Assembly (NCBI GenBank): GCA_032622095.1
Contig: CP136064.1
Coordinates: 186,480,209-186,544,208, forward strand
Reading direction: 5' to 3'
Source of the DNA: Siphonodentalium dalli
Lineage: Eukaryota > Mollusca > Scaphopoda > Gadilida > Siphonodentaliidae
Length of the DNA: 64,000 bases
The stretch's first letter is position 1. Each line of letters begins with the position of its first letter. Positions 48,801-60,911 of this stretch are shown in pieces. Position numbers and translations under genes: made by a program. Under the pieces are notes generated by a model that was not told the DNA's origin, did no database searches, and saw nothing but the letters and a program-made list of their open reading frames with translations.

Positions 48801-51800
48801 TAACAGCATACCCGCCACCAACGCCGCCCGTATCTATAAGGTCTGTTCACGCCAGTGCATGGTCGTACCAGCGACGACATTAATGTGGTTGTCGCTCAAT
48901 GTGGAGTTATTTACAGTACCAGTCAAAAGAAGTTGTATATTAAGGGCGCCATTTTCGCGCCCAATGTCGCAATAATATTGCAAGTGGAAACGCTTGTAAG
49001 CGCACCGCTTGCGATATTATTGCAACATTTTTCGCTTAATATGACAATATTTCGCGCTTAATATTGCGACATCTTGCGCTCAAAATTGTGAAAATTAAAG
49101 CAAATGATTGCTTCTTCTATATTGTTTATTGCATAAATAGAGACAATGTTTTCCATGTAGATTTATATATAATTATAGTTGTAAATGCTACATGTACACT
49201 ATATGTACACTATATGCACACTATTTATCTAAAATAAATATAACACTATCGGGTCTGTATGATATTTGCGCGCTTAATATCGCAATATTTTGCGCTCAAT
49301 GTCGCAATAATAAGCGCGACAAATTTTTGCTATTGCGCTATAATCGCGCCTTTTTTTGAAATTAATTTAAGCGCGCTCAATATCGCAATAAAGGCGCGCC
49401 TCAATATACCACATCTTCTTACTGGTGCTGTAACTTCGCCAATCAACCGAGCCGTCGTGTTGACCAATTTCACCTGGCCGCCGTCTCGCCAAGCTGTCAC
49501 ATTTGTTCTCACAACAACATGGCGAGAAGTTATTTAACGAAGTCCGAAAATGTTCGTAAAAGAACAGACGGAGAATGTCTGACAGGGAAGTTACCAGCCT
49601 TGGGAAATTTCAGTCTTATTCAGGGGAGTGTTGCATATGTAAAATTCTCAAATTAGGAATTTCGGGTCTGCCTCAAGTGGGGGTGGGGGTCAGTTGGCCA
49701 ATCCAATCAAACCATCGCCCTGATGTCGTGTGGGTCAACTGTTATAATAAACAGCCACACCAGTTCTTGATTTCGTTAATCACCTCGATCATATTGTTGA
49801 GAGAATAACTGTACCAGCCAGCTATAGGTGATTCGCCGACAGGGACGTGCAAGCAGGGTGTTATTGTGGTCACAAAATGTTAAACAGTTGGAAATTCCAT
49901 GGACGTCCGACACACCATCAGTTGGAAAATTCAGACTGAATTGTTCTGTTCGTTGTTTATAACACACATAATTTCGGCCAGCGGCGCATGATGTTCGTTG
50001 ATCAACTAATATCAGAAAAGCCACCTCATTCACATAATTACCGTTAGGTTCGTGCTCGGGGCGAGCTGACCCAGGTCGACTGGGGCGAGTGGGCCCTGTC
50101 GCGAGCTGGCCCGTTTCCGCTAAAGATACCCGCACTGATTGTCATGGGCGAGTTATCGGGATAAGCTACAAATTCCAGAATTGAAGTTAATTTCCCCGCA
50201 AGCGTTTTGTTTGGACTGGCGACGACAGGCACACCAACATTGAATGTGTCACGTATACCAATTAGGGTCGAATTCTTATTCATATTTCTTAGAGTAATTT
50301 AAGGGGATGGAAAAGTCTGTTTCATGAAAAATGTCTGGAAACGGGCTGACAAAATTAGCATTTTTCACATAAAAGCAGACAGGAATAGATATAACAACAT
50401 AGAGATAATATTTAGAGAATATATCGTTAAAGGGGGTGCCACCAATAGATGCGAGATAAAAAGCTTTTTGTACCAGAAAAGTGACTTTGAAACAGACTAT
50501 ATCTGCAATATTATGGCATTGTTTTGGCATTCAAATGTGAAAAACTATAACTTCAACAGTATCATTAGGCAGCCCATTGTGATAAGTGACATACCATTAA
50601 GAGCCAAGGAGCAATGCTTTAGATTAATGTTCACGGTATCGTTTGAAAAACGTCCGCTAAAACGTGTCAGATTTCCTTGGGAGCCAGTCGCCATATTTCT
50701 ATTGTAAACACATGTTCATGATGTTGTTGTCATTTTTGAATTCGTGGCAGGTACATGAAAATCGATCAAGAAAGCAATTCGATCCTTCAATCGGGCAATT
50801 TTATGATGTGAAATCGATGCTTACAGTTTGTTTAAGTTGTTGGAATTAAGTTCATTGCTTGATTCCCACGATTTATGAAGTTTTGTGCTGTTTACAGATG
50901 AAAATGTTGATATTCTATTTTTAGAATTACCACTATAGTCGAAAGCGGGATTACAAGATGTCGTATTATTACGCAAATCACATAAATAGAAAAATTACTT
51001 GTTTCAGAATATTGTATTATTCTAAAATAAAATAGCCTATATAAAAACAAATTTATAAATAGGAAACTACCGTATTCCGACGAAATATGTCATATTTTAC
51101 GACGGACTCTTTGCGCGAATTCACTTCCGGTCAATTCTATTTTGGTGCACTGTAAGAAAAACATTGTGCAGAAAAATACGTTTAATAACATTTAATTGTA
51201 AATTAATCGAGAAGTTGTCGATTATCAGGTACAATCATATAGCTTATAACCCATATATATTGATGGGCATAATCAAAAGCTTGATCGGCCATGCGATTGT
51301 CCATACTGATTTTCATTCGTAATCGTATCCAAGTTGCCGGATGCGGATGGGGTTGTTTGTAAATCATGGCCGCCCCATGGCATGTGTATCGGCTATCGCA
51401 AAAATAATGTTCGCGAGAATGCGTTTTTTTTGTTTACTATTGCTCAAGTTATTTTATGAGTTAGTCACCCAGGTAAATATTCTTAGGGAATTGGTCACAT
51501 TGATTGAGTTGTTTGTATAGTGAAAATGTGATTAAATACTCAACACCTCAGTTTCCTTCATTTGAAAGATAATTAATTCTTATTCTTAAAACAGTGGTAG
51601 AGTCTGGGGTAACACATTGCATGGCTGGCCACTGGAATCAGATATGAAACAATCAGTACACATGGGCAGAGTTTATCTTACCACACCTGGAATCACACTG
51701 GTTCAGAGATCTATGCCTTCTTCAGTACATCAGTTAGTTTGCCATTTGCAAGCATCATTATTCTGACTTAATAGTAATAATACATCACATACAGCTATAT

Positions 51801-54800
51801 TTCTCTCATTTTCATGTACAGTATGGCACTGCCAGTTATGTTTTCTATTTGTATCTGATACATGTAATGCCTATGCGAAGACCCACATCCACTATCATTA
51901 ATGCAGCAACTTTGGCTATTATGGTCTCCCATGCCAAGAAAAATAGTTCCTAAGAATGTAAACAATGCAAATGGAGGACATTTTCTCAGTATTCAGGATG
52001 ACAGTACTATTTTCACAGGCAGGATATTTGGGAAAGTTCTTGTTTCTCCTCAAAATGATGTCTCCTTGGCTCTAGCCAGTTTCTTATAGGACCATTTTGA
52101 CTGTTCAGTTTGTGCAAAAAGGTAACCATTGGAACTGGAGAAACGCCGTTTGGGGACATGATTTTTTACCACTCTATGGCGAGTAAATTATAACAGCTAA
52201 AATTTCTCTACTAATGGCAAGATCTTTGTTTATTATTGATTAGTATGTGTGAAAAATATGAAGTTTACCCATTCTATGGCTGATGAGTAATTGTTGGTCA
52301 TCTGCAGGTAGGGTGCAATCCGCTGTGGCCATCTTGATCAAACTTGACCATCCCCTTAAAGGGGTACTGTACTCAAATGTTGTTATTGGTTTCTATAGTT
52401 TCTTAGTCGTAGAATAAGATAACCAGATTTCCATTTTTTTGAAAGTCTGTTGAGTACGAAATAATGTTACGGAATGTCAGCTGGAATGCGAAAATACCAA
52501 TTGTCGTTGTCGAGCAATTTTTGGACAGTTTTCAAGCAAATGTATCAAATCAATGTTATATTAAATGCATACTAATCCCATATACGTATTTAAGTCATTG
52601 TATGGTCACTTGTCACATAAATTTTTACAAGATCATGTGTGCTACGTTGCCCAATCCACTATCCGTGAATTATTTTGTTACGTCTTGTCCACGGAAATTC
52701 GTAATTTTAATTTATGGCTGCAGCCATAAATTAAATTTATATCAAATTATTAACTTTGATTTTAAGATAACCTATTAACCTGAACGTTTACAGAATACTG
52801 ACTTTTTATTGCGTGACGTAACGAAGAAACTATATTGCAAATGAAATTGTGATGCGTGCGCAAACTCTGGTGACTTTATCAGACGGTTTCACTTCCGCAA
52901 AGATTTTATTGTCACTTCCATGTTTACTGTTCCAAATCATGCTTTCTGATGTTCAAATACAGGCTTTTAAAGAGAATCAAGTGCTGACAAACACCAAAAA
53001 TAACCACAAAAGATTTATTTTATTCCCCAAATTTGGATAAACATACGCGTCCAATGTGACTTTTCACCATAACCTGGATTCGTACAAGAAAAACACATAC
53101 TGTACACAACATTGTATAATAACTTTATAATATGAGAACAAAATAACTATATTTGTTCATGTACGTATTGGTGATATTTCGCATGAACCCACTTCGAAGG
53201 CATTGAGTCCCTTAAAGGTACTCAATCCGATTCGATGGTCCCCATATCATCAGATTCCAACAACAACAACATTTTTTTGAAAATGCCGCTTCAGTTATCA
53301 GAATCGAGTAATTGTAGCGATAACACAGGTTTTTGAAAAAAATCAAGTGACGATCAAATTTTCAATGTTTTTCAAAGCCAGAGACATCTACAATCATATA
53401 TAGAAAGCAAAACAAACAATTCCGATGAATATTTTTTTTTTGTCAATTTGTTTTAATTCGGACTTCGGAAAAAAAAATTCTGTCTACTCATTATGTCACC
53501 CTGAAGTTGCCAACCAATGTCTGCTAATGTGCTTTCCATCCATAACTCAGTGTAATAATATCTCTCCTACATTAGTCTGATGGTCGTGTTGGTGTATTAA
53601 GGGACATAAAGCTTGAAAAATCAATTGTCTATATACAGATAGGATATGTGGAGATTGTATGTTATATATTTGGTTTCTAGCAATAACACTAATAAATGTA
53701 GAATGATTGGTTGAAAACTTGTATATGCCTGAGAAATCATTAGCACATTTGTTTTAATTTAACCAGAGGTTGATTGACATGAGACAACAACAATCGCCAG
53801 ATATACAGGTAACAGATCTTGGGCAAGACCAAGGGTTAATTTTTATTACAGAATACAAAACTATCCTGTATTAAAGTGATAATGCGACTTCATGTGCCTA
53901 AGCATCAATACTACGATAGATAAAACTGGAGTCGGACGAATACATATAAGGTGATCTTGAGAAGTTGAGTCGTACAGTACCGGTAGTATAGAAGGACATG
54001 ACAGACTGCCAGTTATTATCGCATAACCATTTCTACATGTACACTGTATACTAAATGGAAGTTCCAACTCAGTTATAAAAGTGCATTGGAATGGTCTATT
54101 ATTCATCTGGTGGGTTTTCAGGAAAAAATAAGCAGACGACAGATACATGTAATACAAATATAAGTACATTTTAGGGAAATGTTCAGATAATAAGTTCAAC
54201 AATTACAACCTATCATTTGATTTGTTAAACTTTAATATTAGCTGAGCATTCCCTTAGGGATAACTACTCATCAATGAGTATTTACTAGAATAGTTTTTAA
54301 GAAAATACCACATACTTTCTTTTCATAAATGAAAATTGAATGACATTTGAGTAAGATGTGTTATTTGTTTTGCTCATAAAAGATAAAAAAAATAAAGGAT
54401 TACTGCCGATCAATCAACAGTGGGAGGGTCCTGGTAACTAATCCCATGGTTCAGTTAACCTAAATCAAGTTGATGTGTTGTACCTAAACCAAGGAATACG
54501 TGTAGTACCTCAATATTGGGCTTAATTCTTTGACCCACAGATTTACATGAACATACTCAAACAATGTAAACAGGAAGTTGTCTGGCCTAAAACATTGTTC
54601 ACAATATATTATTAATGAATTGATTTCATATTATCAACACAACTATCAGTTGTTTTCTTGAAATTCTTGTTGTTCTCTTTTGTGAGACAAATGTCAATGT
54701 ATTTGGGTGGGATAACTCTATGAGCAGAATGTCAACAACATTGATTTTTGAAGGGCATTGGCATTAACTAAGTCATAACACAATTAAAATGCCTACCAAA

Positions 54801-57800
54801 ATAAAAATAAACATATGCACTCCATAGCGAATTGGATTACCAATTACATGGCATGAAAGTTATTGAATATTTGCTCAGTTTTTTATGCACGAAAATAGGC
54901 TATCTATTCAGATGATTATTACCTACAAAAAATATAAAACTTGGAAATTGGCCGCCATCTCTATGATTAATATCAATGTTTATTGTGCACTGTTACTTAT
55001 TATTCCCCCAACATTTTAATGTCTAAATGGTTACATAATCAAATCATAATTCGGTAGGGTCATTCATCAAAATAGCAGCCACCACAACACTAAGTTAAAA
55101 AAAATTTGTTTCAATTATCGTTGACAAACTTACACCTCAAACTCAATTACAATTGTCTGGTTCACATCCCGGTGTGTTGCTTGTTCAACGCTTTATTTAA
55201 TTTGTTACACTCTTAATATTGCTACATAAATCACAAGTTTGTTCAGTGACGGGTGTGACCAGACTTCTGTTGTCGCTAACACGTGTACTACTATCATTGT
55301 TGTTTCCTGAGAATTTGGGCAGAACTTCTCCTGGAGACGCTTCACACCACCCGTATCCAATCAAATTTAAAATTTGGGCAGAACTTCCCCTAGAGGCGCT
55401 AGCCTGATCATTATAATCAATCAAATTTATAATTTGGGCAGTTAATGAACATTTAAGAATACCACTGTGGCTAGAGAACTTAATTCATAGTCATACTGGC
55501 AGAATTTCTCATACTATTCCCTCCATATAATTGCCGCACAATGTAAACAACATTGATTCTTGCAGGGTAGTCATAACACAATCAAAACGGCAACCAAAAA
55601 AAAATAATTAGAAAATGCATTCCATAGCCAATTGGATTACCAATCACATGGGACCTGAGTTAATGGAAGTTAATGAATATTTCTTCAGTTTTTTGATGCA
55701 CGAAAATAGGCAACCTATTCAGATGAGTATTACCTTCAAAAAAATAATAACATGGAATACAGCCTTGTCCAACATTAATGCCAATATTTATTGTGTATTG
55801 TTATTTATTTGTTTTCCACAATGTTAATCTATAAATGTTATACAATCAAAGCAAAGTTCGATGGGGTCATTTATCGATATCAAAATGGTGACCACACAAC
55901 ACAAGTCACTGAAACGGAATTTATTTAATTTATAGTTGACAAAATTTCACCTGAAACTCGATTACAATTTTCTGGTGCACACTCCGATTGTCCATTTACC
56001 TATTTTAAACAGAATAGTAAGTTGTTTATCCAACAATTTATTTAATTTATATCACTTTTGAGCTCTGCAAAAAGACACGTTTTGTTCGTTCACAGATTGT
56101 GAAACCGGAAGTGACCGGAACACTGTTGTCGCTAGTAATTGCCCAAAAATAATGCTAACCATAGTCAACTATTGTATAAAATTGCCCAAAATCTCTTTGT
56201 TCAACGAAATTTTGCCGGTTTGTAAAATATCTGACACAAAGAAGCTACTTGATTTTAGAGTTATCCATCTTCATCCGCAATATGGTCAGAGAAAGTCTTC
56301 TCGTCGACTGGTTACTGGGTCACCTAAAAGTTATCGGTGGTGAAAAATAAGAGATTTCAAACATCGATATCTGATCACTCTGACCTTTGATGGGTGGGTT
56401 CTTCGACTCGTATCAAATATTTTCACCCCCGAAAGCATGGAAATGGTAATTTGCGAGCGTTAATTCGGATTATGCACCTTTAAATGGGTCAATTCGATAT
56501 AATACAAGAATAAATGGGATGGAATATAATCATAGCATGAAAATATCCCTGTCATAGCCCAATGTTTGGGTTTTAATTTTATGAAATATTGGAGATTCTA
56601 AAGACTTACACCACACACGAACAAAGTGCTAATCCTACATACATTGGCGTTATACAATATATGACTGAAAGTCCACCTCCTCTCACCATTTGCTATATAT
56701 ACCGATGTTGTAAGTGAATTGTTACGTTTCGTCCGGCTGATAGTAACTCAATCTACCTTACTCGTATTTAAATTCGCGCAGTACTATTTTTCGCTCAGTT
56801 TTAAATTCGCGCACTTTGAATTCGCGCACCATGCTGCGCGAATTCAAAACTGACAAAAATATTTAGAAAAGTTCCTGTGTTTAATGACAGTGTCAGTTCT
56901 TAATCACTCCTAAATATACGTGTCTGCATCGAGTAGAACATACCTGCGTTATTATTTTGTTGAGGAGATGAGTTTATATATGCTTTAAGTAATTATTCTG
57001 ATATTTAAACTGTTATAGGGATCATTGAATTGAGCTCGAAAGAAGTAAAACCAAAACCGCTGCTGATTTAAAAAAAAATTACTGCTTGTATTTTAAATAG
57101 TTGGGTTCACATCATTAACTCAGACTGTTATATGATTGCGGCGCCACTCCATGCAGGGTTGTGGGTATGGAGACGTTCTTTCGTGCACTTTCACGCTAGA
57201 ATATGTGTATTTTTACAAGCATTGAAACGTCGAAAATTTACAATTATTTATCGCTTTATATAAATCGTAATGAGAACGGTTGTCCTTATGTGAATGAAAT
57301 AAGCCTAATCTTCCGTAATGCATGTAACTCACGAACATATAACCCTCTTATTTTCCCATGCGGTTTGATATAAATTCAGAAGTCGTACTATTTTTAGCTC
57401 AGTTTTAAATTCGCGCACCCATGGGTGCGCGAAAAATAGTACTGCGCGAATTTAAATATGAGTAAGGTATTTGATTTGATTTTTGTTAGACCGCAACGGA
57501 TTTAGTGTTATTTCGGATAGCGTTGTCCGACATGTGAGGCATTCATTTTGATCCACATATACAGAATATACTCACTATTGTATTCTTCGTCACTTAAATC
57601 CTCTGCAGTCTGAAATGATAAGTAGATGAATACGTATGATATATAGGAATATATATACATATATAAGATAAGATATATAAGAATAGCCAGACGCGATCTG
57701 GCGAACCCGACCTATATTTTCATGTGAGTAATCCATATACCAAATGTTAACACAATCGGATAACTAAAGTATCACCGGAAACCAAGTGAATCCGCAATTT

Positions 57801-60800
57801 CTAAGCCGACAATGGTCACACCTCTAGTAGAAATGTTTGGATTGAACCCAAATTCGAACATAACTTGTATTTTCATGTGACTAATCCATATACCAAATTT
57901 GAAAACAATCGGATAACTTTATCTAAACTTATCATCCGGAAACCAAACTAATCGTTGCATGCGGCAAAATGTGCGGACCGAACCCAAAATCGAACTTGAC
58001 CTGTGCCTTTACCATTAAGCTCACATACCAAATAATATTTAATTTATCACTGAAAAATCAAGCGGAAAACAATTGGGACGGACGCACTCACGGACGGTCA
58101 CACGGACGGACACGGTGATTTCTATAGTCCCCGAAAAAGTATTTCGGGGGACAAATAGTATTCCATATCATGAAATATTTACATACCTGTATTATAAATC
58201 AATTATAAAAATAGATTATACTAGCAGGTGACCCGACTTCGTCCGGGCTTTGACCTTGAATTGACCATTATGAAGGTCAAGGTCAGGTCGGAGTCACGAT
58301 TTTACCCGTCCAAAACACTCCCCGGACAAAAGTACACCTAGCGAAATCCGTCAGTTTTACCCTATTTGACCTTGAATTGACCATTTTGGAGGTCAATGTC
58401 AGTCGGGGTCACGATTTGACCCGTTCAAAACACTCCCCGGACAAAATTTACCCTAGGTATCAAATTTCGTCGAAATCCGTCCGGCAGTTTTCCCGGCCAT
58501 AGCTAACAGACAAACAAACAGACAAACAAACAGAAGTCCCAAAATATATATTAGATATCTATTATATATTTTGGAAGATCTGTTTGTTTGTTTGTTTGTT
58601 TGTTTGTTTGTGTGTAATCGATGAACTCGAAAACGGCCGACCCGATTTCGATGAAACTTGGTATGTGGGGGTATTTTCGGGCCAGGAGTAACATAGGCCT
58701 ATTAATTTGTCCGTGCGACGTCACATTGACCTTCAAAACTCATATCTCGGGATCCGCAGTGCTAATCGCGGCGGATTTAGCACTGCGATGCAGGGAGGAT
58801 AACTCTATATTCACACGTCGACGAACGTAAGCAATTTGCAGGCAATTACGCATCGTGTATTTTTCCCAAAATTATAACATTTACAATATATATTGTCAAT
58901 AGGCTATTAAAAATCATGTATCTATCCCAAAATATATCATTTATTACAATTTATGATATATAAATTTTGTTACAGCTAATATTCTTAGGTCTATTGTCAA
59001 TTTACCCCGCGGGTCTGGAATCGCATCCAAGAATCCATTTAGCTGAAATCCTATTTCGTTGTTGCGAAATGGAATCTACCGGTGGTCCCAAGCCGTCAAT
59101 GTCAACAACATCGATCTTGTTCAACTTTCACTGCGAGAAAATAATTAGTTAAAATTTACCACTCAATGCTAATTTATCTTTACGTTGAAGCTTGATAGTT
59201 AATGAGCGTGTGTATATATGAGGCGCGTTTATATACTTTAGTGGAAATCAAATCGGGTAAAACTGGCGGATTTTTACGGACGAAATTTGATACATAGGGT
59301 ATCTCGGTATCCGCTGGGCCCATTTCCCGGTATCCGCTGGGCCAATTTCCACCATTTTTGGGGTGTTGGTGTTGGAAAACTGCCAGACGGATTTTGAAAA
59401 ATTTGATACTTAGTGGTAATTGTTTCCAGGGAGTGTTTTGGACGGGTCAAATCGTGACCCCACCTGACCTTGACCTTCAAAATGGTCAATTCATGTCAAA
59501 GCCCGGACGAAGTTGGGTCACCTTCTAGTAGATCGTCCGGGCTGTTTCCCCTCTGCTTTTCGGCGAATTGCGCGATTTGACCTTGAATGGTCCATTTTGA
59601 AGGTCAAGGTCAGGTGGGGTCACGATTTGACCCGTCCAAACACTGCCCGGACAAAAGTACCCGACAAAAGTAGCCGTCGAAATCCATCCGGTTTTACCCG
59701 ATTTGACCTCGAATTGATAATTTTGAAGGTCAAGGTCAGGTCGGGGTCACGATTTGACCCGTCGAAAACACTCAGTGGACAAAAGTAACCCTATGTATCA
59801 AATTTCGTCGAAATCCCATCAAAATTCGCGATTTGACCTTGAATTGACCCGATTTAAAGGTCAAGGTCACGTCGCACGGGCAAATGAATAGGCTTATGAC
59901 ACTCCCCATACGAAAGTATCCCTAGACACTAATTTTCATCGAAATCCCGTGATACTCGGGCGTTTGACCTTGAAATGACCCGATTTCAAGGTCACGTCGC
60001 ACGGGCAAATTAATAGGCCTATGCCACTCCCCGGCCGAAAGCACCCCCACATACCAAGTTTCATCGAAATCGGCTCGGCCGTTCTCGAGTCCATCGCGAA
60101 CAGACAGATAGACACACACACACACCCTCGCCCTCACACACACACGGATTTCCCAAAATATATAATGGATATATATATGAGAAGGTCGTTTTCGTTAGCC
60201 AAACGCGATCACTGCGTACCCGTTTGAAGGTGAAGATCACCTCGGGCGGAAAAACTTACCCGATGAAAATCTCCCCCGTTCCTTGGAACCCCTAATTACG
60301 AAGACAGACATAAGAATCACACAACACGCTCATGTCTGGATACAGACACACTCACGTCTGGCTCCAGACATAAGAATCACACTACACGCATACGCCCTTT
60401 ATCAACGACACTGCGGATACGAACGCTCTTTAACTATCAACGCGATTAAACCCACAGTGACAAGGAATGTCATTTTGGTGACTAGGTGTGGAGAAGGGGT
60501 GCTCGGAGCTTCTCCAAACGGCGGTAAACACTGCCCGTGGCTCGGCGACCCGATAAAATTCGTATCCGGGGCAAGATACATTCACATAGCAAATTTCAAG
60601 TCGATAGCTCCACCCGTTTCCGAGATCTCGTCTGCGCATGCGCGAAGCTGGCGTCGCGCGGGCTCGGCGACCCGATAAAATTCGTACTCGGGGCAAGATA
60701 CATTCACATACCAAATTTCAAGTCGATAGCTCCACCCGTTTCCGAGATCTCGTCTGTGCATGCGCTGCACGGGCGTCGCACGGGCTCGCCAATACGACAA

Positions 60801-60877
60801 CGACCACCGCCTGGTCAAACTACACACACGTACCAAGTTTCGTCCCGATCGGTCGATAATCGTAGATTTGTATTAAG

Positions 60878-60911
<34 letters not shown>

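Larger units (their letters stand above)
53212..56483. mobile_element. TTAA MITE, family 5, broken copy split by about 3 kb
   Basis: Left end TTAAAGGTACTCAATCCG (53212) and right end CCTTTAA (to 56483) match the intact element at 35691-36167. Family sequence covers only about 53212-53280 and 56230-56483; the rest is a later insertion. The gene B intron has a different MITE (18541-19025) at the same TTAA. Confidence 0.75.
47713..57575 (-). other. Gene A intron 2
   Basis: A 9.9-kb intron. It holds three TTAA elements (47724-48221, 48311-48839, 53212-56483), a palindromic GCGC/AATATT region (48945-49410), a direct duplication (54725-56145) and a TA-flanked element (56756-57467). Bases 49411-53090 have no supported gene, including a 127-codon frame at 50324-50707 without a known domain. 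Collinear gene B sequence is seen at 53100-53211 and 56484-56755. Confidence 0.6.

Noticed and set aside
50324-50707. 127-codon plus-strand frame as a possible gene
   Set aside because: No known motif, no second copy in the paralogue, no splice or promoter support. Length alone is not enough.
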